NCBI RefSeq assembly: GCF_011602485.2
Contig: NZ_CP050022.2
Span: forward strand, 7,460,001-7,524,000
Direction of reading: 5' to 3'
DNA length: 64,000 nucleotides
Origin: Bradyrhizobium sp. 1(2017)
GTDB lineage: Bacteria > Pseudomonadota > Alphaproteobacteria > Rhizobiales > Xanthobacteraceae
A program made the translations under genes and the position numbers. Under the pieces are notes generated by a model, which worked only from the letters and a program-made list of their open reading frames with translations, was not told the origin of the DNA and did no database searches. Shown one piece after another: positions 8,478 through 17,343 of the stretch. Position 1 is the stretch's first letter. The number at the start of each line of letters is the position of its first letter.

Positions 8478-10135
8478 ATCGCTTCGCCGAACTGCTCGAC
8501 CGCCTCGCCTACGAACCCGGCCGCAACAACAAGCTGCGGCTGATCACCGGCTATTTCCGCGAGGTCGGGGATCCCGACCGCGGCTACGCGCTGGCGGCGC
8601 TCACCGGCGCGCTCAGCTTCAAGCACGCCAAGCCCGCATTGATCCGCGACCTCATCGCGGCGCGCACAGACGAGGTGCTGTTCGGCTTGAGCTACGACTA
8701 TGTCGGCGATCTCTCGGAGACGGTGGCGCTGATGTGGCCGAAAGCGCCGTTGGCCGCCCACAACAATCCGCCGCCTCCATCCCTCACCGAAGTCGTCACC
8801 ACGCTGCGCACGCTCGGCAAGACCGAGCTGCCAAAGCAGCTCGAACGGTGGCTCGACGAGCTGGACGAGACCGGCCGCTGGGCGCTACTCAAGCTCGTCA
8901 CCGGCGCGCTTCGTATCGGCATCTCCGCGCGCCTGGCGAAGACCGCGGCAGCGGCACTCGGCGACAAGGACCCGCACGACGTCGAACTGATCTGGCCGGG
9001 GCTCGCGCCGCCCTATCTCGACCTGTTCGCCTGGCTGGAAGGCCGCGGCGACAAGCCGGTCAATCGCGATCCCGCGCCGTTCCGGCCCGTCATGCTCGCG
9101 CATGCGATCGAGGACACGGATTTCGCTGCACTCGATCCCGTCGACTACATCGCCGAATGGAAATGGGACGGCATCCGCGTGCAGGCGGTGGCGGGACGCG
9201 ACGAGCACGGCCATATCACGGTGCGGCTCTATTCGCGCACCGGCGAGGACATCACGGGAAGTTTTCCGGATCTCGTGCCGTCGCTGCGCCTGCCAGGCGC
9301 GATCGACGGCGAGCTTCTGATTTTGCGCGAGGGCCGCGTGCAGAGCTTCAACGTCCTGCAGCAGCGACTCAACCGCAAGGTGGTCTCGCCAAAGCTGATC
9401 AAGGAATTTCCGATCCACCTGCGCGCCTACGATCTGCTCGGCGACGACGAGAACGACCTGCGCGAGCTGCCGTTCGCGGAGCGGCGCGAACGGTTGGAAG
9501 CCTTCATCGCAAAGCTCGGCGATCCCCGCATCGATCTGTCGCCCATGGTGCCCTTTGCGAGCTGGGAAGCGCTCACCGCGGCGCGCGCCGATCCCGCGAG
9601 CGCCGGCGCCGGCGAGGACGCCGACGCGGTCGAAGGCGTAATGCTGAAACGGCGCGATGCGGCTTATCTGCCGGGCCGGCCGAAGGGGCAATGGTGGAAG
9701 TGGAAGCGCGATCCGCACATCATCGATGCCGTGCTGATGTATGCGCAGCGCGGCCACGGCAAGCGCTCGTCCTATTATTCCGACTACACCTTCGGGGTCT
9801 GGACCGGCGGTGGCGGCGGCGACGAGCTGGTGCCGGTCGGCAAGGCCTATTTCGGCTTCACCGACGAGGAGCTGTTGCAGATCGACCGCTTCGTCCGCCG
9901 CAACACCACCGAAAAATTCGGCCCCGTCCGCCATGTCGTGCACGAGCCGGACAAGGGCCTCGTGCTGGAGGTCGCGTTCGAGGGGCTGCAGCGCTCGCCG
10001 CGGCACAAATCCGGCGTCGCCATGCGCTTTCCCCGGATCAGCCGCCTGCGCTGGGACAAGCCACCGCGGGAGGCGGACAGGCTGGAAACGCTGGAAAAGA
10101 TGCTGAAGACGGACGCGGCGGAGCTTGAAGCTTAA
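8474..10135 (+). CDS. ATP-dependent DNA ligase (repair-cluster type)
   Basis: A 553-residue ligase. An N-terminal DNA-binding domain covers residues 1-200, then the adenylation domain with the nucleophile lysine in motif I (EWKWDGIRVQ), motif III-like IDGELLIL, motif IV EGVMLKRR and motif V KGQWWKWK, then an OB-fold. This is the stand-alone ATP-dependent ligase of the Lhr/MPE/Exo/ligase cluster, distinct from LigD because it lacks polymerase and phosphoesterase domains. It begins with ATG 8474 overlapping the exonuclease stop by four bases. The frame is open far upstream, but that stretch is a shadow of the exonuclease gene. Confidence 0.93.
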   Translation: MNRFAELLDRLAYEPGRNNKLRLITGYFREVGDPDRGYALAALTGALSFKHAKPALIRDLIAARTDEVLFGLSYDYVGDLSETVALMWPKAPLAAHNNPPPPSLTEVVTTLRTLGKTELPKQLERWLDELDETGRWALLKLVTGALRIGISARLAKTAAAALGDKDPHDVELIWPGLAPPYLDLFAWLEGRGDKPVNRDPAPFRPVMLAHAIEDTDFAALDPVDYIAEWKWDGIRVQAVAGRDEHGHITVRLYSRTGEDITGSFPDLVPSLRLPGAIDGELLILREGRVQSFNVLQQRLNRKVVSPKLIKEFPIHLRAYDLLGDDENDLRELPFAERRERLEAFIAKLGDPRIDLSPMVPFASWEALTAARADPASAGAGEDADAVEGVMLKRRDAAYLPGRPKGQWWKWKRDPHIIDAVLMYAQRGHGKRSSYYSDYTFGVWTGGGGGDELVPVGKAYFGFTDEELLQIDRFVRRNTTEKFGPVRHVVHEPDKGLVLEVAFEGLQRSPRHKSGVAMRFPRISRLRWDKPPREADRLETLEKMLKTDAAELEA

Positions 10136-10511
10136 CCGAGGAATGGTCCCGCCGCCGACCAGCGCAACGCCAGCCAGCCTATGCGCAGAGGACCTTCAAT
10201 TGGCCCCGGCGGCGGTCCCACAGACCTGCGCGATACCTTTTCGGTAACGCACGCGCTCTCTTATGAGCGGGGGCTATCCGGAGCAATTGATGGGCATTCA
10301 CATGCACATAAACATCTGCGTTTACCTTACCCGTTGTTGCTTTCCGGCGACTAGCCCGATCGGAGCGCCGCTCGCCGCAGCCTGACGGCGCCGAGCTTTT
10401 GCCGGGTGACCGGATTAAAATCCGGTAAGTCGATTGACGGCCGGCCCCGGGTTCCCCATGTGCCCCGCCGTGACCTATAATGGGGTCGATTCCCCGCGAG
10501 GAGTTTTCGAG
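10136..10511. other. Non-coding gap between the ligase and the DUF6460 gene
   Basis: There are 376 bases with no credible ORF, markedly less GC-biased than the flanking genes. A TATAAT at 10476-10481, 30 bases before the next start codon, is a good -10 candidate, but the only TTGACG (10434) is too far upstream to serve as its -35. A short inverted repeat, ACCGGATTAAAATCCGGT, lies at 10409-10426. No known RNA family was recognised. Confidence 0.5.
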
Positions 10512-10817
10512 ATGGTCCAAGACGTCAGAGATTTGCCGGCCGGCCGCAGCGACGGCCTGAACCGCTTTCTCGGCGGCACGCCGCTGGCGGTCGCGTTTCG
10601 GCTGGTCCTGCTCTCGATCCTGGTCGGTGTCGTGCTGGCGGCGATCGGCTTCGATCCCTGGAACATCATCTACAGCATCCGCCTCTTGTTCCAGCGGCTG
10701 TGGGATCTCGGCTTCGATACGATCAACTGGCTGTGGCGCTATTTCCTGCTGGGCGCGGTCATCGTGATCCCGATCTGGCTGCTCTCGCGCGTGTTCGGCG
10801 CGCCGCGCGGCCGCTGA
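10512..10817 (+). CDS. Small integral membrane protein (DUF6460-like)
   Basis: A protein of 101 residues, starting at ATG 10512 with a GAGGAG ribosome site nine bases upstream. Two strongly hydrophobic helices (PLAVAFRLVLLSILVGVVLAA and WRYFLLGAVIVIPIWLLSRV) flank a segment rich in aromatic residues (FDPWNIIYSIRLLFQRLWDL). It resembles the short DUF6460 proteins of Rhizobiales; no function is known. The membrane-proximal amphipathic middle segment is the most conserved-looking part. Confidence 0.75.
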   Translation: MVQDVRDLPAGRSDGLNRFLGGTPLAVAFRLVLLSILVGVVLAAIGFDPWNIIYSIRLLFQRLWDLGFDTINWLWRYFLLGAVIVIPIWLLSRVFGAPRGR

Positions 10818-10838
10818 CATCGAGGAGCTGCGCAGCCG

Positions 10839-11573
10839 ATGCAACTGCGTTTCGTCGGCTGCGGCGACGCCTTCGGCTCCGGCGGAAGGCTCAACACCTG
10901 CTTCCACGTCTCGGGTCGCGAGAGCAATTTCCTGATCGATTGCGGCGCGTCAGCCCTGCCGGCCCTGAAGCGGCTCGAGATCGCCCGCGACGACATCGAT
11001 CTCATCCTCATCACGCATTTCCACGGCGACCATTTTGCGGGACTGCCGTTTGTCCTGCTCGACGCGCAATTCTCGCGGCGGACGCGGCCGCTGACGATTG
11101 CGGGCCCGCAAGGCATCGAGGCGCGGCTCCGCACAGTGATGGAAGCACTGTTCGAGCATTCCTCGACAACCAGGCAGCGCTTCGCGCTCAACGTCGTGGA
11201 GCTCGCGCCCGGGCAAAGCCGAGGCTTCGGCGCGGTGACGGTGACGCCCTATCCGGTCGTGCACGGCGAGTCCGGGGGGCCCTTCCTGGCCTATCGCGTC
11301 GAGGCCGAGGGCCGCACGCTCGCCTACAGCGCCGATACCGAATGGACGGAGGCGCTCATTCCGCTGGCGCATGGCGCGGACCTTTTCATTGCTGAAGCCT
11401 ATATGTACGAGAAGGTGGTCAAGAACCATCTCAGCCTGAAGACCCTGGAGCAGCATTTGCCCGCCATCGGCGCAAAACGCCTCGTCCTCACCCATATGAG
11501 CGACGACGTGCTGTCGCGTCTGGACGACATCGCGCATCTCGCCGCCGAAGACGGCATGGTGCTCGTGTTCTGA
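10839..11573 (+). CDS. MBL-fold metal-dependent hydrolase (RNase Z-like)
   Basis: A 244-residue metallo-beta-lactamase-fold protein with the ligand motif LITHFHGDHFAGL, followed by VVHGESGGP, SADTEW and a final LTHMSDD. The arrangement resembles tRNase Z-like or phosphodiesterase-like hydrolases, but it lacks the long exosite insertion of a true RNase Z. Substrate unknown. It lies 21 bases after the DUF6460 gene and ends one base before the start of the MATE exporter, so the three probably form one transcript. Confidence 0.85.
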   Translation: MQLRFVGCGDAFGSGGRLNTCFHVSGRESNFLIDCGASALPALKRLEIARDDIDLILITHFHGDHFAGLPFVLLDAQFSRRTRPLTIAGPQGIEARLRTVMEALFEHSSTTRQRFALNVVELAPGQSRGFGAVTVTPYPVVHGESGGPFLAYRVEAEGRTLAYSADTEWTEALIPLAHGADLFIAEAYMYEKVVKNHLSLKTLEQHLPAIGAKRLVLTHMSDDVLSRLDDIAHLAAEDGMVLVF

Positions 11574-11574
11574 C

Positions 11575-12900
11575 ATGCACGCGCCCATTCCCCTCAAGAT
11601 CGGTTCCCGCCAGGTCTTCGCCATCGCGGGCCCAGCGATGGTTGCCAACCTCACGACGCCGCTGATCGGCGTGGTCTCGACCACCGCAATCGGCCGCCTC
11701 GACGATGCCGCATTGCTCGGCGGCGTCGCGATGGCGTCCGTGATCTTCGACTGTCTGTTCTGGCTGTTCGGCTTCCTGCGCATGAGCACGCTCGCCTTCA
11801 CGGCGCAGGCGATGGGCGCAGGCGAGACGCGCGAGCAGACCGTGATCCTGGTGCGCGGCTTCATCGTCGCCGGGCTGATCGGCGCCACGCTGATCGCGCT
11901 GCAACTGCCGCTGGCTGCCGTGCTGTTCGACCTGATGGGCGGCAGCGAGGGCGTGACACGCGCCGCGAAGACCTATTTCATGATCCGGATCTGGTCCTCG
12001 CCGTTCGCCTTCGCCAATTACGTCATCCTCGGCTGGCTGGTGGGACAGGCCCGCGCCCATCCGGCGCTCGCGCTCCAGGTCGTCATTAACCTGATCAACA
12101 TGGCGGCGACGATCCTGCTGGTGCTGGTCTACGATACCGGCATCGCCGGCGCCGCGATCGCAGCCTTGCTGTCGGAGACGACCGGCTTCGTGCTGGGTGT
12201 GATCGTGTGCCGGCGCTATGCGGTCGGCGGTTTTGCAGTACCTCGCACGACGCTGTTCGATCGCGCCAAGCTGATGCGGCTCCTGGCGGTGAACACCGAT
12301 ATCCTGATCCGCACCGCGGCGCTGATCGCCGTATTCCTGTTCTTCACCGCCAAGGGCGCCCGCACCGGCGACGTCACGCTGGCGGCGAATTCGGTGCTCA
12401 ACAACTTCCTCCTGGTCAGCGCCTTCTTCCTCGACGGCCTCGCCAACGCGGCCCAGCAGCTCTGCGGCCGCACCTTTGGCGCCCGGGACGCCACGGGCTT
12501 TGCGAATTCGACCCGGCTGGTACTCACATGGGGCCTCGGCTTCGCAACGGTCGTCGCGGTGCTGTTCGCCTTGTTCGGGCCTGATATCATCAACTTCATG
12601 ACCGCGAGCGAGGACGTTCGCCGCGCCGCGCGCGAATTCCTGCCGTTCATCGTGCTTGCGCCCATTCCCGGCGTATTCGCCTTCGGCTTCGACGGAATCT
12701 ATGTCGGCGCCACCTGGGCGCGGGAGATGCGCAATCTGATGCTGGCCTCGCTCGCGATCTTCCTCATCACATGGTGGGCGCTGCAATCGTTCGGCAATGC
12801 CGGACTGTGGTGCGCGCTGATCGCGTTCTATGTCGCCCGCGGCGGATTGCAGGGCGCGCGGTATCCGGTGCTGTTCAGTGCGACGTTTGCCAAACCGTAG
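11575..12900 (+). CDS. MATE-family efflux transporter
   Basis: A 441-residue polytopic membrane protein with about twelve helices. The start is typical of NorM/DinF-type carriers (FAIAGPAMVANLTTPLIGVV), with the two-fold repeat visible from about residue 240 (MRLLAVNTDILIRTAALIAV). It is expected to export cationic or toxic compounds in exchange for Na+ or H+. It begins one base after the MBL hydrolase gene stops. A second, unrelated MATE gene lies at 39439-40884. Confidence 0.9.
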   Translation: MHAPIPLKIGSRQVFAIAGPAMVANLTTPLIGVVSTTAIGRLDDAALLGGVAMASVIFDCLFWLFGFLRMSTLAFTAQAMGAGETREQTVILVRGFIVAGLIGATLIALQLPLAAVLFDLMGGSEGVTRAAKTYFMIRIWSSPFAFANYVILGWLVGQARAHPALALQVVINLINMAATILLVLVYDTGIAGAAIAALLSETTGFVLGVIVCRRYAVGGFAVPRTTLFDRAKLMRLLAVNTDILIRTAALIAVFLFFTAKGARTGDVTLAANSVLNNFLLVSAFFLDGLANAAQQLCGRTFGARDATGFANSTRLVLTWGLGFATVVAVLFALFGPDIINFMTASEDVRRAAREFLPFIVLAPIPGVFAFGFDGIYVGATWAREMRNLMLASLAIFLITWWALQSFGNAGLWCALIAFYVARGGLQGARYPVLFSATFAKP

Positions 12901-12904
12901 CTCT

Positions 12905-13013
12905 CGTGTCCCGGACGCGGCGCACGGAGTGATGCGACGCAGAGCCGGGGACCCAGCAGGCATGGGCCCCGGCTCTGCAGCGCACCGCTAAAGGAGCGCT
13001 GCGTCCGGGCACG
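12905..13013. repeat. Palindromic intergenic element (CGTGTCCCGGACGC family)
   Basis: The outer arms are CGTGTCCCGGACGC at 12905-12918 and GCGTCCGGGCACG at 13001-13013 with one mismatch, and an inner pair AGAGCCGGGG/CCCCGGCTCT. It separates the convergent MATE and pyrD genes, and could also act as a bidirectional terminator, although there is no T tract. Confidence 0.75.
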
Positions 13014-13021
13014 AAGCTACC

Positions 13022-14119
13022 TTACATCCCGGGCCAGTCTTCCGCCGTCAGCGTCGCCGCATCCGCACCGACGATCTCGGAGAGCGAATCCCGTCCCGTG
13101 CGCAGCAGCGTCGAGGCGAGGTCGCGCTTGATCTCGTCGACGAGGCCGAGGCCCTTGTAGACCAGCGACGAATAGAGCTGAATCAGGCTGGCACCGGCGC
13201 GGATCTTGGTCAGCGCGGCGCCGCCCGAATCGACGCCGCCGACGCCGATCAGCGGGAATGCGCCCTCGACGCGCACATAGGTCTCCGCGACCATGCGCGT
13301 CGACAGGCGGAACAGCGGCCGGCCGGACAGGCCGCCCTGCTCCTTGGCGCGCGTCTCCTCGCGCAGCGTGCTCGGCCGCGCGATGGTCGTGTTCGACACG
13401 ATCATGCCGTCGACCCGGCGCGAGCGCGCGACCTGCACGACGTCGTCGAGCTGGGCGAGGCTGAGATCCGGCGCGATCTTGAGCAGCACCGGCGTATCGC
13501 CCGCCTTCTGCCTGACACGCTCGCGCGCGTCGATCACGCGGGCGAGGAGATCGTCGAGCAGCGCACCTTCCTGCAGATTGCGCAGGCCCGGCGTGTTCGG
13601 CGAGGAGACGTTGACGGTGAAATAGCTCGCGACCGGCGCGAAGGTCTCGATCAGCTTGACGTAATCGGCGACGCGATCGGGCGAATCCTTGTTGGCGCCG
13701 ACATTGACGCCGACGATGCCGCCATGCTGCGCGCGCGCAGCGAGCCGCCGCAACGCCACCTCCGCGCCGTCATTGTTGAAGCCCATGCGGTTGATCACGG
13801 CCTCATCGCGCTCGAGCCGGAACAGCCGCGGCCGCGGATTGCCGCCTTGCGGCTTCGGCGTGACCGAGCCGATCTCGACGAAGCCGAAGCCGAGGCGCAG
13901 CAGCGCATCCGGCACCTCGGCGCTCTTGTCGAAACCCGCGGCCATGCCGATCGGATTGGAAAAGTTGAGACCGAAGGCGCGCACCGCGAGCTTGGGGTCG
14001 TCGGCGCGCGGCTTGACCGGCGGCAGGAAGCGCAGCCCCTGGATCGCGAGGCGATGCGCATCCTCGGGATCGAGCCAGCGCAGCACCGGCAGCGAAAAGG
14101 CGTCGAAAGCGCGGATCAC
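13022..14119 (-). CDS. pyrD: Dihydroorotate dehydrogenase (quinone), class 2
   Basis: A 365-residue flavoenzyme that oxidises dihydroorotate to orotate in pyrimidine synthesis, passing electrons to the quinone pool at the inner membrane. The N-terminal helix (SLPVLRWLDPEDAHRLA) marks the membrane-associated class 2 enzyme; further signatures are NPIGMAAGFDKSAEV, NRMGFNNDG, YFTVNVSSPNTPGLRNLQ with the catalytic serine, and IVSNTTI. It starts with GTG 14119, overlapping the stop of the DUF952 gene as GTGA, so translation is coupled. Confidence 0.95.
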   Translation of the reverse strand: MIRAFDAFSLPVLRWLDPEDAHRLAIQGLRFLPPVKPRADDPKLAVRAFGLNFSNPIGMAAGFDKSAEVPDALLRLGFGFVEIGSVTPKPQGGNPRPRLFRLERDEAVINRMGFNNDGAEVALRRLAARAQHGGIVGVNVGANKDSPDRVADYVKLIETFAPVASYFTVNVSSPNTPGLRNLQEGALLDDLLARVIDARERVRQKAGDTPVLLKIAPDLSLAQLDDVVQVARSRRVDGMIVSNTTIARPSTLREETRAKEQGGLSGRPLFRLSTRMVAETYVRVEGAFPLIGVGGVDSGGAALTKIRAGASLIQLYSSLVYKGLGLVDEIKRDLASTLLRTGRDSLSEIVGADAATLTAEDWPGM

Positions 14120-14460
14120 GGGGCAAGCTCCGGAACGTCATGGCTGCCATCGGAGCGCATGTTGAGGTTCATCACCGCGAGCACGGCGCCGAGATCGAGC
14201 TCGCCATAGAGATGCGGAAACAGCTCGTCATTGCGCGAGCGCTCCCAGCGCAGTTCGCTGCCGAGCGCATCGGCGTCGACCTCGACCAGGAACAGCGCGC
14301 GCTGCCCGGAATAGTGCTTGCGCAAGGTCTCGGGAACCTGGGCGGCGGTCGAGAAATGAATGAAACCGTCGCGCGCATCGTCCGCGCTGCCGAGATAGAC
14401 ACCGTGCCGTTCCGCCTCGCGCCAGGCCGAGGCCGGACAGATTTTGTAGATCTTGACCAC
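14116..14460 (-). CDS. DUF952 domain protein
   Basis: A 114-residue cytoplasmic protein. The core has the DUF952 pattern: IYKICPASAW at the start, DARDGFIHFSTAAQV in the middle and a conserved NDELFPHLYGEL near the end, which suggests an ADP-ribosyltransferase-like fold. Its function is unknown. I chose the GTG at 14460 because it gives the usual N-terminus directly before KIYKIC; the open frame extends to 14640 without family resemblance. It overlaps pyrD by four bases, a pairing seen often in Rhizobiales. Confidence 0.82.
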   Translation of the reverse strand: MVKIYKICPASAWREAERHGVYLGSADDARDGFIHFSTAAQVPETLRKHYSGQRALFLVEVDADALGSELRWERSRNDELFPHLYGELDLGAVLAVMNLNMRSDGSHDVPELAP

Positions 14461-14675
14461 CGCTTCCGCAGCCCTGTTTGCTCTTTGAGTCTTTTGGGTT
14501 TTTTCGTCTCGTGCGGGTCCTCGAAACCCGGGCGCGACCGTAATGGCGGCCCCCTCCGAACTCAAGCCTAGAGCTTTTCCGTTCCGGTGAAATTGCCGCC
14601 CCTTGCGCGAAAAACGGAAAACCGGTTGATTTGAGGACAATTTTCCTGGGTTGCGACGGGCTGGACGGACCTTGC

Positions 14676-15329
14676 ATGGTCAAACAGGCCAAAGCGCAGA
14701 GGATACTGACTCACGACCAGATCTGGGTCGCGCTGGATCGGCTGGCGGCGCGCGCCGGCCTGTCGCCGTCCGGCCTTGCCAAGCGCGCCGGGCTCGATCC
14801 CACCACTTTTAACCGGTCCAAGCGCGTCACCTCCGACGGCCGCGAGCGCTGGCCCTCGACCGAATCGATCGCGAAGGCGCTCGCGGCGGCCGGCGCCTCG
14901 ATCGACGGCTTTGCGAGGCTGGTCGACGAGGACGCCGGCGACGGCCGCTCGGTACCCTTGCTCGGCTTCGCGCAGGCCGGCGCGAGCGGCGCCTTCGACG
15001 AATCCGGCCATCCATCCGGCAAGGGATGGAGCGAAATCGCGCTTCCCACCGCCGAGGACGGCCAGGCCTTTGCACTGGAGATTTCCGGCGATGCGCTGCT
15101 GCCTGCCTATCGCGACGGTGACATCATCCTGGTCTCGCCGGCTGCGCCGATCCGGAAGGGCGATCGCGTGGTGGTGAAGGCGAGGACGGACGAGGTGACG
15201 ATCGCGACGCTGAAACGGCGCACGGCAAAGGCGTTGGACCTGCAGGCGCTCGATGCATCGCAGGCGGCCCGGACCGTCGCAGCGGCTGACGTTGCGTGGG
15301 TGGCGCGGATCGTGTGGGCGAGCCAGTGA
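14676..15329 (+). CDS. Helix-turn-helix regulator with degenerate LexA/S24-type domain
   Basis: A 217-residue protein. An N-terminal XRE-like helix-turn-helix (residues ~20-50, GLSPSGLAKRAGLDPTTFNR) is followed by a C-terminal LexA/CI-type peptidase fold. In active family members the serine sits in G-D-S-M; here the segment reads EISGDALLPAYRDGD, with alanine at that place. The catalytic lysine strand reads DEVTIATLKRR, again without lysine at the expected position. It is therefore probably a repressor that cannot cleave itself. Start ATG 14676 is chosen over the in-frame 14631. Divergent from the DUF952-pyrD pair. Confidence 0.82.
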   Translation: MVKQAKAQRILTHDQIWVALDRLAARAGLSPSGLAKRAGLDPTTFNRSKRVTSDGRERWPSTESIAKALAAAGASIDGFARLVDEDAGDGRSVPLLGFAQAGASGAFDESGHPSGKGWSEIALPTAEDGQAFALEISGDALLPAYRDGDIILVSPAAPIRKGDRVVVKARTDEVTIATLKRRTAKALDLQALDASQAARTVAAADVAWVARIVWASQ

Positions 15330-15355
15330 GGCGCAAAGCTGAGGCTCCGCAACTA

Positions 15356-15496
15356 GTGTCGTCCCGGCGAAGGCGGGGACCCATAACTACAGGGAGAGGT
15401 TTGGCGACGGGTAGGAGTTAGGCCTCCTGCGGGACGAAGACCGCCATTCCTCGATAGATCACGCGGTATGGATCCCGGCCTTCGCCGGGACGACAC
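15356..15496. repeat. Palindromic intergenic element (GTGTCGTCCCGGCGAAGGC family), copy 1
   Basis: Perfect 19-bp inverted ends, GTGTCGTCCCGGCGAAGGC at 15356-15374 and its complement ending at 15496, continue imperfectly inward through GGGACCCATA and TATGGATCCC. Related copies, with diverged interiors, lie at 23808, 50424 and 53806. Confidence 0.85.
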
Positions 15497-15517
15497 CGGA
15501 GTGTTAAGCGAAGAACA

Positions 15518-17161
15518 TCACGCACTCCGTGCCAGCGCGCCGTCGATCATGTTGACTGCGTTCTGGATGCCGTACACCGCGACGAAGGAGCCGAAACGCG
15601 GGCCCTTCTCCTGGCCGAGCAGCACCTGGTAGAGCATGTTGAACCAGTCGAGCGTGACACCCGGACGGCCGTCCTTGCCCTTCTTGACCTGGTCGAGGAA
15701 CGGCTCGCGGCGTCCGATCTCGTACACGACGTTCTGGATGTCCTCGGCCGATGCCTCCGGGGCCAACTGCGACAGTGCATCGCGAAGGTCCTGCAGCGCG
15801 GCGCGCTCCGTGTCCGTGGGCACGCGGAACTGCTTCGTCGGCGCGACGAAATCGCGATAATAGTTGATGGCATAGCCGACCATCGCATCCAGCTTCGGAT
15901 GCGTCTGCGGGCTGACGCCGGGGCGGTAGCGGCCGATGAAGCCCCATAGCGTCTCGGCATTCTCCGCGTTCGACGACGACACCAGCGTCAAGAGGAGCTG
16001 GAACGTGACGGGCATGTCGCCCTGCGGCGGATGGCCGTTGTGGATGTGCCAGACCGGATTGCCGAGCTGCTGCTTGCCGTCCTGCCTGGCAAAGCCGTCG
16101 ATGAACTGCTGGTAGTCGTCGACGTTGCGCGGGATGACGTCGAAGTAGAGTCGCTTGGCCGCCTTCGGCTCGCGATACATGAACAGCGACAGCGATTCCG
16201 GCGAGGCGTAGCGCAGCCATTCGTCGATGGTCAGGCCGTTGCCCTTGGACTTCGAGATCTTCTGGCCCTGCTCGTCGAGGAAGAGCTCGTAGTTGAAACC
16301 TTCCGGCGGCGTGGCGCCGAGCGCCCGCGCGATCGCGCCGGACAGCTTCACGGAGTCGATGAGGTCCTTGCCGGCCATCTCGTAATCGACGCCGAGCGCG
16401 ACCCAGCGCATGGCCCAGTCGGCCTTCCATTGGCACTTGACGTTGCCGCCGGTCACGGGCGTCTCGACCTCCTGGTTGGTATCGGGATCGAGATAGGTCA
16501 CCGTGCCGGCCGCGACGTCGCGGCGGATCATCGGCACTTGAAGCACGACACCCGTGGTCTTGCTGATGGGGAGAAACGGCGAATAGGTCGCGCGGCGATC
16601 GGGGCCGAGCGTCGGCAGGATGATCGCCATGATCTTGTCGTAGGCGGCCAGCATCTTGAGCAGCGTCGCGTCGAAGCGGCCGGATGTGTAGTAGTCGGTC
16701 GAGCTCGCGAACTCGTAATCGAAGCCGAAATGATCGAGGAAGGCGCGCAACCGCGCGTTGTTGTGGTGCCCGAACGACGGATATTCGTTGGAGAACGGAT
16801 CCGGCACCCGCGTCAGCGGCTTTCCGAGATGCGCCGCCAGCATCTCCTTGTTGGGGACGTTGTCGGGCACCTTGCGAAACCCGTCCATGTCGTCGGAGAA
16901 CGCCAGCAGGCGCGTCTTGATCTTGTCCTCGGTCAGCACGCGGAAGGCGTGCCGCACCATCGAGGTGCGCGCGACCTCGCCGAACGTACCGATATGCGGC
17001 AGGCCGGAAGGACCGTAGCCCGTCTCGAACAGCACCTCGTCCTTCGGGCTTTTCTTCAGCCGCGCGACAATGGCCTTCGCCTGCTCGAACGGCCAGGCGT
17101 TGGATTGTTCGGCGAGCGCGCGCAGGTCGCTCGGGTTCGCGGCAAGATCGATAACGGACAT
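15518..17161 (-). CDS. lysS: Lysyl-tRNA synthetase, class I
   Basis: A 547-residue class I synthetase that charges tRNA-Lys. The HIGH-equivalent motif is [15 protein letters not shown] near residue 50, and the KMSKS-equivalent is [11 protein letters not shown] near residue 290. This is the archaeal-type enzyme used by alphaproteobacteria in place of the class II LysRS of most bacteria. Length and both motifs are as expected. The ATG at 17161 gives [13 protein letters not shown]. The gene stands alone between two palindromic elements. Confidence 0.95.
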   Translation of the reverse strand: MSVIDLAANPSDLRALAEQSNAWPFEQAKAIVARLKKSPKDEVLFETGYGPSGLPHIGTFGEVARTSMVRHAFRVLTEDKIKTRLLAFSDDMDGFRKVPDNVPNKEMLAAHLGKPLTRVPDPFSNEYPSFGHHNNARLRAFLDHFGFDYEFASSTDYYTSGRFDATLLKMLAAYDKIMAIILPTLGPDRRATYSPFLPISKTTGVVLQVPMIRRDVAAGTVTYLDPDTNQEVETPVTGGNVKCQWKADWAMRWVALGVDYEMAGKDLIDSVKLSGAIARALGATPPEGFNYELFLDEQGQKISKSKGNGLTIDEWLRYASPESLSLFMYREPKAAKRLYFDVIPRNVDDYQQFIDGFARQDGKQQLGNPVWHIHNGHPPQGDMPVTFQLLLTLVSSSNAENAETLWGFIGRYRPGVSPQTHPKLDAMVGYAINYYRDFVAPTKQFRVPTDTERAALQDLRDALSQLAPEASAEDIQNVVYEIGRREPFLDQVKKGKDGRPGVTLDWFNMLYQVLLGQEKGPRFGSFVAVYGIQNAVNMIDGALARSA

Positions 17162-17234
17162 CAGGGCCTCCGGGCCGCGGAAAATAGCGATTTCCGGGCA
17201 GAATGCAATTTTGTGAGGCGAAGCACGGCCCCCC

Positions 17235-17325
17235 CGTCGTCATTGCGAGCGAAGCGAAGCAATCCAGAATCTTTCCGCGGAAACAGTCTGGATTGCTTCG
17301 TCGCTACGCTCCTCGCAACGACGGC
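17235..17325. repeat. Palindromic element (CGTCATTGCGAG family), copy 1
   Basis: The ends read CGTCGTCATTGCGAG and CTCGCAACGACG, with the internal arms AAGCAATCCAGA and TCTGGATTGCTT. The same internal arms occur in the copies at 38283 and 49257. It lies upstream of lysS and downstream of the binding-protein gene. Confidence 0.85.
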
Positions 17326-17343
17326 GGAGGGAGCAGCGCCCGG

